Positions 1-16,729 of a DNA stretch of 64,000 bases are shown here, one piece after another. The notes under the pieces were generated by a model, which was given only the letters and a program-made list of their open reading frames with translations, was not told the DNA's origin and did no database searches. The stretch covers positions 20,861 to 84,860 of the forward strand of contig NZ_LZHZ01000023.1 in assembly GCF_001667505.1 (NCBI RefSeq), in the 5' to 3' direction. The translations under genes were made by a program, and so were the position numbers. This DNA comes from Mycobacterium sp. ACS1612. GTDB taxonomy: Bacteria; Actinomycetota; Actinomycetes; Mycobacteriales; Mycobacteriaceae. Positions within the stretch are counted from its first letter, which is position 1, and every line of letters begins with the position of its first letter.

Positions 1-355
1 GTTCATGGTGGGCGGCAAGCGCTACGCCGAACTGCAACTCGCCGAGCGGACCGGCGCCAAGATCCGCAAATCGCTGGAGAGCTACACGGCGTCCTATCTG
101 CGCTTCGTGTGGACGCTGTCGGCCACCGCGACCGTCCTCTGCTACGGGTTGTGGGCCTTCGAGCGGGACGGTAACTACGCGTCGTGGTACGCGGTGACGA
201 TCATTCCGTTCACGATCGCGATCCTGCGATACGCCGTCGACGTGGACGGCGGGCTAGCAGGCGAACCGGAGGAGATCGCGCTCAAGGACCGTGTGCTCCA
301 ACTGCTCGCCGTGGCGTGGATCGGGACCATCGGTGCCGCCCTTTTCCTCAGCTGA
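1..355 (+). CDS. ubiA: Decaprenylphosphoryl-5-phosphoribose synthase, C-terminal part (Rv3806c type)
   Basis: Only the last ~118 codons are in the window; the gene is open at its 5' edge. UbiA-family membrane prenyltransferase that transfers decaprenyl phosphate to PRPP, the first committed step to DPA, the arabinose donor used by the Emb and Aft enzymes further along. The visible part has the family's C-terminal pattern: a soluble stretch (KRYAELQLAERTGAKIRKSL), a transmembrane helix (LRFVWTLSATATVLCYGLW), a short loop, a second helix, the conserved DVDGG segment and a last helix ending ...AALFLS. The catalytic aspartate motifs lie upstream and cannot be checked. aftB follows on the same strand. 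The name rests on close resemblance to recalled M. tuberculosis UbiA plus gene order. Confidence 0.93.
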   Translation, partial: FMVGGKRYAELQLAERTGAKIRKSLESYTASYLRFVWTLSATATVLCYGLWAFERDGNYASWYAVTIIPFTIAILRYAVDVDGGLAGEPEEIALKDRVLQLLAVAWIGTIGAALFLS

Positions 356-413
356 ACGATACAGAGCCGCAGCCGCGGCTCGGCTGGCCCGCTGGCCGGC
401 GTTCCCGTACGAC

Positions 414-2372
414 ATGACCACCAGGGTCAGCCTGTGGATCGGCGTGATCGCCGTGTCCGCGCTCTACGGGTGGGGCGCATGGCAGCGGCGCTGGATCGCA
501 GACGACGGGCTGATCGTGCTGCGCACCGTGCGAAACCTGTTGGCTGGCAACGGCCCGGTGTTCAACGCGGGCGAGCGCGTCGAGGCAAACACCTCGACCA
601 TCTGGACCTACCTGATCACGCTGTTCAGCTGGGTCGGCGGCGAAGTGCAACTGGAGTACGTGGCGCTGTTCCTCGCGCTGGTGCTCAGCGTCGCGGGCGT
701 GGCGCTGTTGATGCTTGGCGCGGGCCGGTTGTACGCGCCTGGGCTGCGCGGCCGACGCGCGCTGCTGCTGCCCGCGGGTGCGCTGGTGTACATCGCGGTG
801 CCGCCAGCACGGGACTTCGCCACCTCGGGGCTCGAAAACGGTTTGGTACTGGCCTATCTGGGTCTGCTGTGGTGGATGATGGTGGCCTGGTCGCAGGCTC
901 TGCGTGCCTATCCCGGCGCGCAGCAACCGCCGCCACGCCGCGGTGCACCGCAGCCGACGACCAATGCGGTAAGCGGATTATTCGACGGCACATTGGCTTT
1001 CGTCGCCGGATTGAGCGTGCTGGTGCGCCCCGAACTGGCGCTGATCGGCGCGCTGGCGTTGATCATGATGCTCGTCGCGGCCCGCGGTTGGCGCCGTCGA
1101 CTGCTGATCGTTGTCGTCGGCGGGCTCCTGCCGGTCGGCTATCAGATCTTCCGGATGGGCTATTACGGCCTGCTCTATCCCAGCACCGCGATCGCCAAGG
1201 ACGCGACGGGGTCCAAATGGGCGCAGGGCTTTGTGTACCTGACCAACTTCAACCGGCCCTATCTGCTGTGGGCACCCGCCATCCTGCTCGTCGGCCTCGG
1301 CCTGGTCACCCTGGCGACCAGGGGCAGGCCGTGGTGGATCCGCCGGGGCACGCCGCCCGGCTACAGCTGGTTGGCCCGCAGGGTGCAAAGCCCCTCGGCG
1401 GTAGTCATTTTCATCCTCGTCAGTGGGCTCCTGCAGGGCATCTACTGGATCCGCCAGGGCGGTGACTTCATGCACGGCAGGGTGCTGCTCACCCCGATCT
1501 TCTGCCTGCTGGCACCGGTGGCGGTGATTCCGATGGCATTGCCCGACGGCGCCCAAATGCCGCGTGGCCCAGCCTATTTGTTCGCCGGCGCGACCGGTGT
1601 GCTGTGGCTGGCCGTCGCCGTGTGGTCGCTGTGGGCGGCCAACTCCCCTGGACTGGGCGCCGACGCCACCCGGGTCACCTACACCGGCATCGTCGACGAG
1701 CGACGGTTCTACTCCCAGGCCACCGGCAACCCACACCCGTTGACCGCCGCCGACTATCTGGACTATCCACGGATGCGGGCCGTTCTCACCGCGCTGGACA
1801 ACACCCCCGACGGCGCGCTGCTGCTGCCGTCGGGCAACTATGACCAGTGGGACGTGGTGCCCGCCGTCCCGCCGCCGCCCGACATGCCTCCCGAGCTCCG
1901 CAAGAAGTACAAGGGCCCGCACACAGTGTTTTTCACCAACCTCGGCATGCTCGGCATGAACGTGGGGTTGGACGTGCGGGTGATCGACCAGATCGGTTTG
2001 GCAAATCCGTTGGCGGCACACACGGCGCGCCTGCTCGACGGTCGCATCGGGCACGACAAGAACTTGTTCCCGGACTGGGCGGTGGCTGAAGGGCCGTTCC
2101 TGCCGATGCCGCCGTTCATCCCGTCCTACCTCGACCAGGACTGGATCGCGCAGGCCAAGGCTGCCTTGAAATGCCCGGCCACCGACTCGATGCTCACCGC
2201 GATTCGCGGTCCGATGAGCTTGCGCCGGTTCGTATCGAATTTGCTGCACGCTGCGGAGTTCAGCAGCTACCGGATCGACCGGGTGCCGCTTTACGAGCTG
2301 AAACGCTGCGGGCTGCCTGTGCCTCCACCGTCCGCGCCGCCGTACACCGGCATGCCGGCCACCGGTCCGTGA
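414..2372 (+). CDS. aftB: Arabinofuranosyltransferase AftB (GT-C family)
   Basis: Integral membrane GT-C glycosyltransferase that adds the terminal beta-(1->2) arabinofuranose residues of arabinogalactan, using DPA on the periplasmic face. The product is ~652 residues, close to the family length. An N-terminal helix (SLWIGVIAVSALYGWGAW) leads into RRWIADDGLIVLRT, whose Asp-Asp pair is the GT-C catalytic motif in the first external loop. Several hydrophobic spans follow, then a soluble C-terminal region from about residue 430. The ATG at 414 gives a protein beginning MTTRVSLW, as in the M. tuberculosis homologue; the frame stays open upstream into ubiA, but a longer start would overlap ubiA and lacks a helix. 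It lies 58 bases after ubiA, probably in one transcript. Confidence 0.92.
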   Translation: MTTRVSLWIGVIAVSALYGWGAWQRRWIADDGLIVLRTVRNLLAGNGPVFNAGERVEANTSTIWTYLITLFSWVGGEVQLEYVALFLALVLSVAGVALLMLGAGRLYAPGLRGRRALLLPAGALVYIAVPPARDFATSGLENGLVLAYLGLLWWMMVAWSQALRAYPGAQQPPPRRGAPQPTTNAVSGLFDGTLAFVAGLSVLVRPELALIGALALIMMLVAARGWRRRLLIVVVGGLLPVGYQIFRMGYYGLLYPSTAIAKDATGSKWAQGFVYLTNFNRPYLLWAPAILLVGLGLVTLATRGRPWWIRRGTPPGYSWLARRVQSPSAVVIFILVSGLLQGIYWIRQGGDFMHGRVLLTPIFCLLAPVAVIPMALPDGAQMPRGPAYLFAGATGVLWLAVAVWSLWAANSPGLGADATRVTYTGIVDERRFYSQATGNPHPLTAADYLDYPRMRAVLTALDNTPDGALLLPSGNYDQWDVVPAVPPPPDMPPELRKKYKGPHTVFFTNLGMLGMNVGLDVRVIDQIGLANPLAAHTARLLDGRIGHDKNLFPDWAVAEGPFLPMPPFIPSYLDQDWIAQAKAALKCPATDSMLTAIRGPMSLRRFVSNLLHAAEFSSYRIDRVPLYELKRCGLPVPPPSAPPYTGMPATGP

Positions 2373-2502
2373 GCTGTCGCCGATTTGTTAGCTGGCGGGG
2401 TTTTCTGGGAGTTTGGTAACACCGCAGCCGTATTGGCGCGATAGCTACTTCGAGACCGCCGGCCATACGGCGTGCACACCTGAACGGACGGTAGACCAGC
2501 AG

Positions 2503-3507
2503 ATGCGCAGGCAATCGGTGAACAGCGCTGTGCCGAATCGGCTTCGGCGCATGCTGGTCGTCGCCGCCGCGGTGCTGATGCTTCCCGCGCTCGGCGCGGC
2601 GCCGGTCGCCAACGCGTTCTCCCGTGAAGGCCTGCCCGTCGAGTACCTCGACGTGTACTCGACGGCGATGGGCCGCAACGTCCGGGTTCAGTTCCAGCCC
2701 GCGTCGGAAGCCGCACCCGCCCCTGCCGCGGCGAGCAAGGCCGTCTATCTGCTCGACGGCATGCGGGCACGCGACGACTACAACGGTTGGGATATCGAAA
2801 CGCCCGCCTTCGAGTGGTTCAACAACTCCGGTGTCGCCACGGTGATGCCGGTCGGCGGGCAGTCCAGCTTCTACACGGACTGGTATTCGCCGTCGAGCTT
2901 CAACAACCAGACCTTCACCTACAAGTGGGAGACGTTCCTCACCAGCGAACTCCCCGCGTGGCTGGCGACCAACAAGCAGATCTCGATGACAGGCAATGGC
3001 GTTGTCGGACTGTCGATGTCGGGAAGTGCGGCGCTGATCCTCTCGGCGTATCACCCGTCACAGTTCTCGTACGCCGCATCGTTGTCGGGCTTTTTGAATC
3101 CGTCCGCGCTGTTGATGCAGCAAGCCATTCGCGTCGCGATGCTCGACGCAGGCGGCTACAACGTCGACAACATGTGGGGCGCCCCATGGGATTCCGCCTG
3201 GAAGCGCAACGACCCCATCAAGCAGGTGTCGCGCATCGTCGCGAATGGAACTCGGCTGTGGATCTACTGCGCACCTGGTGGGAACACTCCGGTGAATCCC
3301 AATCCAGATCCGAATCAACAGTTCAACGCCGACAGCCTTGAAGGCATGGCGATCAAGAGCAACAAGGACTTTCAAGAGGCCTACGCGAAGGCCGGCGGCA
3401 ACAACGCGACCTTTGTGTTTCCGGCGGCTGGCAACCATGCCTGGGCATATTGGGCGCAGCAATTGACGGCGCTGAAACCAGACCTGATCGCGACCCTCAA
3501 CGGCTGA
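2503..3507 (+). CDS. Extra antigen 85 mycolyltransferase paralogue (Ag85C-like)
   Basis: Secreted alpha/beta-hydrolase that transfers mycolates between trehalose monomycolates or to arabinogalactan. A ~41-residue signal peptide (LRRMLVVAAAVLMLPALGAAP) ends at ANA before FSREGLPVEYLDVYS, the standard Ag85 mature start. The catalytic triad is complete: Ser171 in GLSMSG, Glu280 in SLEG, His312 in GNHAW; WETFLTSELPAWL and [12 protein letters not shown] are also family hallmarks. Relative to fbpA it has an Ala/Pro-rich insert (APAPAAASKA) after the first strands and NHAW in place of the usual HSW/HDW. ATG 2503 was chosen over an in-frame TTG at 2413 because it starts directly at the signal peptide. 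M. tuberculosis has no second paralogue here; I recall an Ag85C-annotated gene at this place in M. smegmatis. Confidence 0.88.
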   Translation: MRRQSVNSAVPNRLRRMLVVAAAVLMLPALGAAPVANAFSREGLPVEYLDVYSTAMGRNVRVQFQPASEAAPAPAAASKAVYLLDGMRARDDYNGWDIETPAFEWFNNSGVATVMPVGGQSSFYTDWYSPSSFNNQTFTYKWETFLTSELPAWLATNKQISMTGNGVVGLSMSGSAALILSAYHPSQFSYAASLSGFLNPSALLMQQAIRVAMLDAGGYNVDNMWGAPWDSAWKRNDPIKQVSRIVANGTRLWIYCAPGGNTPVNPNPDPNQQFNADSLEGMAIKSNKDFQEAYAKAGGNNATFVFPAAGNHAWAYWAQQLTALKPDLIATLNG

Positions 3508-4676
<1,169 letters not shown>

Positions 4677-4696
4677 TCGCTGACGACAACACGATC

Positions 4697-4730
4697 GACG
4701 GCGGCGACTCTTTCAAGGGTCGCCGCCGTC
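4697..4730 (+). terminator. Strong hairpin terminator after fbpA
   Basis: A perfect 12-bp stem, GACGGCGGCGAC pairing with GTCGCCGCCGTC, closes a 10-base loop. The flanks ACGAT and ATCGT also pair beyond a single bulged C, extending the stem to 17 bp. Only a short T-poor tail (CGTTTCC) follows, which is usual for actinobacterial terminators. It separates fbpA from fbpD. Confidence 0.82.
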
Positions 4731-4812
4731 ATCGTTTCCGAAGCGCCCCGCAACGGTGGTGTGGTTCACTACCTCCGGCGGGGACCAAGCGGATGCGACG
4801 TGAGGTGGGTTT

Positions 4813-5700
4813 ATGCGTGGGTTGATACGAGGGTTCTTGACCGTGGCGCTGGCCGCAGGACTGTGGTCGCTCGGCACGTCGGTGGCGCCGGTCGCCAAGG
4901 CCGACGTCGAAATGCTGATGGTGCCGTCGGCCGCGATGGGCCGCGATATCCCCGTCGCATTCCAGGGCGGCGGCCCGCACATGGTGGTGCTGCTCGACGC
5001 GTTCAACGCGGCACCCGACGTGAGCAACTGGGTCACAGCGGGCAACGCGATGAACACGCTCGCCGGTAAAGGCATCTCGGTGGCCGCACCCGCGGGTGGA
5101 GCGTGGAGCCTCTACACCAACTGGGAGCAGGACGGCAGCAGGCAGTGGGAGACGTTCCTGGCCGACGAGCTGCCCAACTGGATGGCCGCCAACAAGGGCC
5201 TGGCGCCGAGCGGACACGGCATCGTCGGGGCCGCGCAGGGCGGCACCGGAGCGGTGACCATCGCCACCTTCCATCCCGATCGCTACCGCTTCGCAGGCTC
5301 GCTGTCCGGATTTCTGAACCCGTCCAACACCTACACCAACGGAGCGATCACCGCCGGACTGGCGCAGTACGGCGGGGTCGACACCCGCAACATGTGGGGC
5401 TTGCCGCAGCTGGGCCGGTGGAAGTGGCATGACCCCGATGTGCACGTGCAGTTGCTCGCGGACAACAACACGCGGCTGTGGATCTTCAGTCCGTCGACGC
5501 TCGGATGCGCCGATCCGGCCGCGATGATCGGCTACTGCGATCAGGCCCAGGGCAGCAACCGTTCGTTCTACCAGCACTACCGCTCGGTCGGCGGGCACAA
5601 CGGGCACTTCGATTTCCCCGACGGCCCGCAACACGACTGGGGTACCTGGGCGGGTCAGCTTGGCGCGATGTCAGGGGAACTCGTCGCCACGATCAGGTAG
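4813..5700 (+). CDS. fbpD: MPT51/MPB51 antigen, non-catalytic antigen 85 homologue
   Basis: Secreted alpha/beta-hydrolase-fold protein related to antigen 85 but without mycolyltransferase chemistry. 295 residues; signal peptide MRGLIRGFLTVALAAGLWSL with cleavage near AKA before DVEMLMVPSAAMGRD. Where Ag85 has the nucleophile motif GLSMAG this protein reads GAAQGG (residues 139-144), so the serine is Ala141, and there is no LEG glutamate motif. It keeps WETFLADELPNWM and FAGSLSGFLNPS. This matches the known MPT51 family, thought to bind matrix proteins or carbohydrate. It lies after a strong terminator and upstream of the small lipoprotein gene. Confidence 0.92.
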   Translation: MRGLIRGFLTVALAAGLWSLGTSVAPVAKADVEMLMVPSAAMGRDIPVAFQGGGPHMVVLLDAFNAAPDVSNWVTAGNAMNTLAGKGISVAAPAGGAWSLYTNWEQDGSRQWETFLADELPNWMAANKGLAPSGHGIVGAAQGGTGAVTIATFHPDRYRFAGSLSGFLNPSNTYTNGAITAGLAQYGGVDTRNMWGLPQLGRWKWHDPDVHVQLLADNNTRLWIFSPSTLGCADPAAMIGYCDQAQGSNRSFYQHYRSVGGHNGHFDFPDGPQHDWGTWAGQLGAMSGELVATIR

Positions 5701-5761
5701 CCGCGACCAGCCACGGCCTCGGTCACCGGGTTCCCGCTCCACTAGCCGGTACCTTGGAGGA

Positions 5762-6226
5762 GTGCAGCAGCCCGAACGACGCCCGACCGGCTTGGCAAAC
5801 CTGTCCCGGTGGTCGGCAACCTCGTTTCTGGTCGCATCGTCCGCGGCCCTGCTGACCGGGTGCTCCGTCGCCGACGACGTGATGGCCAGCGTCGGACTGT
5901 CGACCTCAGAGAGTGCGCCGGCGCCGTCTCAGCCGAACAGCGACGGCAACGCGATGGTCGTGACCGAACAGCAGCGCGCGTATCTCGATGCGCTCAACGC
6001 TGCCGGGGTCAGACCGTCGAGCGATTTGATGGCGCTGCGCATCGGGTCATACGTGTGCCAGGCGCGTGCCGCCAAACAGAGTGATCAAGCTGTCTGGGAC
6101 GTTGTGGTGCCGCTGGTGCGCGGCGACGTGCGGACCGCGCATCTGAGTTCGTCGGCGCCTGCGGCGGGTGACGTGGACGCGGCGACGGCTGATTACATTC
6201 GGATCGCAACCGACAAACTCTGCTAG
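5762..6226 (+). CDS. Small DUF732-like secreted lipoprotein
   Basis: Unknown function. From a GTG at 5762 the product is 154 residues: a short basic N-terminus, a hydrophobic run (ATSFLVASSAALLTGC) with lipobox LTGC, a Ser/Pro linker, then a ~90-residue helical domain with two cysteines (SYVCQARA and the final KLC) typical of DUF732. The start is uncertain: GGAGG at 5756-5760 is only one base from the GTG, and TTG 5792 is also in frame just before the hydrophobic run. It ends 9 bases before the Rv3802c homologue, so the two are probably co-transcribed. That suggests an envelope role, but nothing in the sequence defines it. Confidence 0.72.
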   Translation: MQQPERRPTGLANLSRWSATSFLVASSAALLTGCSVADDVMASVGLSTSESAPAPSQPNSDGNAMVVTEQQRAYLDALNAAGVRPSSDLMALRIGSYVCQARAAKQSDQAVWDVVVPLVRGDVRTAHLSSSAPAAGDVDAATADYIRIATDKLC

Positions 6227-6235
6227 CAGGAGCAC

Positions 6236-7246
6236 ATGTCCAAGACCAATCGGCGGAAACGCCACCGTATCCTCGCGCTTGTCGCAGCCGGGGCGATGGC
6301 CCTCGTCGTCGTGTTGATCGTCGCGATCGTGATCGTGGTGCTGCGCAAGCCGGAAACCCCGACGACCGCGCTGCCGCCGGGCGCGGTGCCGCCCACCGCG
6401 GTCCCGCCCACCGCCAAGAAGCCGCGCCCGGATTTCCAGTCCGCCGACTGCCCGGACGTCGAGATGATCTCCATCCCGGGCACCTGGGAGTCCTCGCCGC
6501 AGTTGGACCCGCACAACCCGGTTCAGTTCCCGGCGGCGCTTCTGCTCAACGTGACCAACCCGCTTCGCGCGCAGTTCGGCAACGATCGGCTGGAGATCTT
6601 CACCGTCCCGTACACCGCGCAGTTCCACAATCCGCTGTCGGCCGACAAGCAGATGTCGTACAACGACAGCCGGGCGGAGGGCACCCGCAACGCGGTCGAC
6701 GAGATGAAGCGGATGAACGATCAGTGCCCGTTGACCAGTTACGTGCTCGTCGGCTTCTCGCAGGGCGCGGTGATCGCCGGTGACATCGCCAGCGACATCG
6801 GCAACGGACGCGGACCGGTCGACGAGGATCTGGTGCTCGGTGTCACGGTGATCGCCGACGGCCGCCGCCAGGACAACATCGGTCAGGACATCGGCCCCAA
6901 CCCTGACGGTCAGGGTGCGGAGATCACGCTGCAGGAAGTCCCGACGCTGTCGGCGATGGGGCTGACGATGACGGGCCCGCGGCCCGGCGGATTCGGCTCG
7001 CTCAACGACCGCACCAACGAGATTTGCGCGCGTGGCGACCTGATCTGCGCGGCGCCGGAGTCGGCGTTCAACGTCACCCAACTCCCACGCACACTCGAGG
7101 TGCTGGCAGGCAACGGCGGACAACCGATCCACGCGATGTACGCCACGCCGCAGTTCTGGAATCTAGACGGTGCCTCGGCTACACAGTGGACACTGGGATG
7201 GGCGCAGAACGTGATCGATAACGCTCCGCACCCAAAACATGGCTGA
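6236..7246 (+). CDS. Cutinase-like phospholipase/thioesterase (Rv3802c homologue)
   Basis: Envelope serine hydrolase of the cutinase-like family; the M. tuberculosis homologue has phospholipase A and thioesterase activity and is essential. 336 residues. A basic N-terminus and one transmembrane anchor (residues ~12-36) precede a Pro/Ala linker ([19 protein letters not shown]) and the hydrolase domain from ~residue 70. The catalytic triad falls at Ser175 (GFSQGA), Asp268 (ARGDLIC) and His299 (QPIHAMY), the same numbers I recall for Rv3802c. Four cysteines (72, 164, 264, 271) could give two disulfides. AGGAGCAC before the ATG is a good ribosome binding site. It lies directly upstream of fadD32-pks13-accD4, as in other mycobacteria. 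Confidence 0.92.
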   Translation: MSKTNRRKRHRILALVAAGAMALVVVLIVAIVIVVLRKPETPTTALPPGAVPPTAVPPTAKKPRPDFQSADCPDVEMISIPGTWESSPQLDPHNPVQFPAALLLNVTNPLRAQFGNDRLEIFTVPYTAQFHNPLSADKQMSYNDSRAEGTRNAVDEMKRMNDQCPLTSYVLVGFSQGAVIAGDIASDIGNGRGPVDEDLVLGVTVIADGRRQDNIGQDIGPNPDGQGAEITLQEVPTLSAMGLTMTGPRPGGFGSLNDRTNEICARGDLICAAPESAFNVTQLPRTLEVLAGNGGQPIHAMYATPQFWNLDGASATQWTLGWAQNVIDNAPHPKHG

Positions 7247-7488
7247 CATGTGACCCAAGCGATTTGGCGAGTGCCAACAGGTCGCCTAACATTAAGAAAA
7301 AACTAAGAGCGGTGCGCGGAAGTCGGGCTGAATACGCAGGTCAGAGCCTATAAACGCGGACAACGCCTACTCCCGGTACGATTTCCGGGGTTTGGGTTCG
7401 CGCGGTTCGCCTCGAGTGACTGCGGCGTCCCGCCGACAAGAGCTGAAGTGGCTACGCGATGTGCGTGTGGCTTTGACAGGAGAGTGCG
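7247..7488 (+). promoter_or_regulatory. Leader and probable promoter of the fadD32-pks13-accD4 operon
   Basis: A 242-base gap without a convincing ORF. Features seen: an A-rich stretch (ATTAAGAAAAAACTAAG) near 7290, TATAAA near 7349, a possible -10 TACGAT at 7377-7382, and the ribosome binding site CAGGAGAG just before the fadD32 ATG. No clear -35 lies at standard spacing, so the exact promoter is not assigned. It is the only sizeable gap between the Rv3802c homologue and the mycolate condensation operon. Confidence 0.4.
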
Positions 7489-9378
7489 ATGGCGTTCCAC
7501 AACCCGTTTCTCAAGAACGGACAAATTGTGTTTCCCGACAACGGGAACCTGGTCCGTCACGTCGAGAAGTGGGCGAAGGTGCGCGGCGACAAGCTCGCCT
7601 ACCGCTTCCTTGATTTCTCCACCGAACGCGACGGCGTCGCGCGGGACTTGAACTGGGCAGACTTCGGTGCGCGCAACCGCGCCATCGGCGCCCGGCTGCA
7701 GCAGGTCACCCAGCCCGGTGACCGCGTCGCGATCCTGTGCCCGCAGAACCTCCACTACCTCGTCGCGTTCTTCGGCACTCTCTATTCGGGTCGCATCGCC
7801 GTGCCGCTGTTCGATCCGTCGGAGCCCGGCCACGTCGGCCGCCTGCACGCGGTGCTCGACGACTGCCATCCCTCTGCGATCCTGACCACCACCGAAGCGG
7901 CCGAGGGCGTGCGCAAGTTCTTCCGGACCCGCCCCGCCAAGGAGCGCCCGCGCGTCATCGCCGTCGATGCGGTGCCCAACGACGTCGGTACGACGTGGGA
8001 GTCCGTCGACATCGCCAGGGACACCATCGCCTATCTGCAGTACACCTCCGGCTCAACCCGCATCCCGACCGGTGTGCAGATCACCTACCTGAACCTCGCG
8101 ACCAACGTGGTGCAGGTGATCGAGGCGCTCGAGGGTGAAGAAGGCGACCGCGGTGTGTCCTGGCTGCCGTTCTTCCACGACATGGGTCTGATCACCGTGC
8201 TGCTGTCACCGATGATCGGCCATTACGTGACGTTCATGACGCCGGCCGCGTTCGTGCGTCGGCCCGGCCGGTGGATCCGCGAGCTTGCCCGCAGGGAGGG
8301 CGACACCGGCGGCACCATCTCGGTCGCGCCGAACTTCGCGTTCGACCACGCCGCGGCGCGCGGGGTGCCCAAGGACGGCGAGCCGCCGATGGACCTGTCG
8401 AACGTCAAGTGCATCCTCAACGGCAGTGAGCCGATCTCGGCGGCCACGGTGCGCCGGTTCAACGAAGCCTTCGGCCCCTTCGGTTTTCAGCCGAAGGCGA
8501 TCAAGCCGTCCTACGGCCTCGCCGAGGCGACGCTGTTCGTGTCGACCACTCCGATGAACGCCGAACCGACGATCATCAGCGTCGACCGCGACGAACTCAA
8601 CGAGGGCCGTTTCGTGCCGGTGCCCGACGATTCGCCGAAGGCCGTCGCGCAGGCGGGCGCGGGCAAGATCGGCATCGCCGAGTGGGCGGTGATCGTCGAC
8701 AACGACACCGCCACCGAACTGCCCGACGGTCAGATCGGCGAGGTCTGGATCAGCGGCCAGAACATGGGTACCGGCTACTGGGGTAAAGAGGTCGCGACCG
8801 CTGAGACTTTTCATAACATCCTCAAATCGCGCACCAACCCGTCGCACGCCGAGGGCGCAGCAGACGACGCGACGTGGGTGCGCACCGGCGACCTTGGCGC
8901 CTACCACGACGGCGAGCTCTACATCACGGGCCGCACAAAGGATCTGGTGATCATCGACGGCCGCAACCACTACCCGCAGGACCTCGAATACTCCGCGCAG
9001 GAGGCATCGAAGGCGCTTCGCACCGGGTTCGTCGCCGCGTTCTCGGTGCCTGCGAACCAGTTGCCCGACGAGGTGTTCGAGAACGCGCACGCGGGTCTCA
9101 AGCGTGATCCGGACGACACCTCCGAGCAGTTGGTGATCGTCGGGGAGAGGGCGCCCGGCGCACACAAGCTCGACATGGGCCCGATCGCCGACGACATCCG
9201 CGCTGCGATCGCGGTGCGCCACGGCGTCACCGTGCGTGACGTGCTGCTGACCGCCGCGGGTGCGATTCCGCGCACGTCGAGCGGCAAGATCGGCCGACGT
9301 GCCTGCCGCGCCGCCTATCTCGACGGCAGCCTGCGCAGCGGGCGCGTGGCCAACGCGTTCCCCGACGAGACCGACTAG
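7489..9378 (+). CDS. fadD32: Long-chain fatty acyl-AMP ligase FadD32
   Basis: Activates the very-long meromycolic acid as an acyl-adenylate and loads it onto the N-terminal ACP of Pks13. 629 residues, family size. The adenylate-forming motif appears as [16 protein letters not shown] (~residues 182-197), with the Arg typical of FAAL enzymes in place of the usual Gly. Further landmarks are [54 protein letters not shown] and the C-terminal catalytic lysine in [11 protein letters not shown]. The ATG at 7489 has a good CAGGAG site. pks13 starts 11 bases after the stop, so the two are one operon. In M. tuberculosis FadD32 is controlled by Ser/Thr phosphorylation; a kinase gene lies 7 kb downstream. 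Confidence 0.96.
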   Translation: MAFHNPFLKNGQIVFPDNGNLVRHVEKWAKVRGDKLAYRFLDFSTERDGVARDLNWADFGARNRAIGARLQQVTQPGDRVAILCPQNLHYLVAFFGTLYSGRIAVPLFDPSEPGHVGRLHAVLDDCHPSAILTTTEAAEGVRKFFRTRPAKERPRVIAVDAVPNDVGTTWESVDIARDTIAYLQYTSGSTRIPTGVQITYLNLATNVVQVIEALEGEEGDRGVSWLPFFHDMGLITVLLSPMIGHYVTFMTPAAFVRRPGRWIRELARREGDTGGTISVAPNFAFDHAAARGVPKDGEPPMDLSNVKCILNGSEPISAATVRRFNEAFGPFGFQPKAIKPSYGLAEATLFVSTTPMNAEPTIISVDRDELNEGRFVPVPDDSPKAVAQAGAGKIGIAEWAVIVDNDTATELPDGQIGEVWISGQNMGTGYWGKEVATAETFHNILKSRTNPSHAEGAADDATWVRTGDLGAYHDGELYITGRTKDLVIIDGRNHYPQDLEYSAQEASKALRTGFVAAFSVPANQLPDEVFENAHAGLKRDPDDTSEQLVIVGERAPGAHKLDMGPIADDIRAAIAVRHGVTVRDVLLTAAGAIPRTSSGKIGRRACRAAYLDGSLRSGRVANAFPDETD

Positions 9379-9389
9379 AACCTTCGAAA

Positions 9390-16354
<6,965 letters not shown>

Positions 16355-16357
16355 GCG

Positions 16358-16378
16358 CCGACCGGCTCCGCGCGTCGG
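16358..16378 (+). terminator. Weak hairpin after accD4
   Basis: CCGAC at 16358-16362 pairs with GTCGG at 16374-16378 around an 11-base GC-rich loop, followed by TTCTC. The stem is only 5 bp, so termination is uncertain, but it stands 4 bases after the accD4 stop where the operon should end. Confidence 0.3.
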
Positions 16379-16717
16379 TTCTCATCGGTTGTCCGCGTGA
16401 CCCTTGACTGTGCCGGAGCGCTCCGGATGCCGTTCGAGTAGGCGCGGACGCAGATGCTGCTGGTCAGCTGCGGCGCGCCTTCGAAGGCATGGGCGCGGCC
16501 CGCTGGGCCGAGAACGTTGCTGGGGTGGGGGGAGGTTCCGTCCTGTTCAGGCCTGCCCGCCGACGGTGTGGACGCCTCATTTGCGATGGTGTCGCTTGGG
16601 GCACGGGCAGACCATGTCGGTGCCTACCGACGACGTCATCTTCGCCATCTTCAGCGCGACGGCCTTCGCAAGCGCCTGACCTCATCAAGACGCACAACCG
16701 ACTGGAGCGCCACCTAT
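16379..16717. other. Gap of ~340 bases without a supported gene
   Basis: Short open frames exist here on both strands, but none has a ribosome binding site, a recognisable domain or a clear coding pattern. TTGACT near 16402 resembles a -35 but has no matching -10. The region marks the break in the conserved cell-wall cluster between accD4 and the emb operon. I see no repeat, tRNA or insertion-sequence end in it. Confidence 0.5.
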
Positions 16718-16723
16718 TAAGAT
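16718..16723 (+). promoter_or_regulatory. -10 element of a leaderless kinase transcript
   Basis: TAAGAT fits the mycobacterial TANNNT -10 pattern and is separated by exactly six bases (TCGCCC) from the kinase ATG at 16730. That would start the mRNA at or within a base of the start codon. No ribosome binding site is present, which agrees. Confidence 0.55.
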
Positions 16724-16729
16724 TCGCCC

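Noticed and set aside
2413..2502. TTG start giving 30 extra residues on the first antigen 85 paralogue
   Set aside because: It would put a hydrophilic stretch before the signal peptide; ATG 2503 begins at the signal.
16404..16720. Overlapping short frames between accD4 and the kinase
   Set aside because: All three frames are partly open only because of GC content; composition is not coding-like and no start signal exists.
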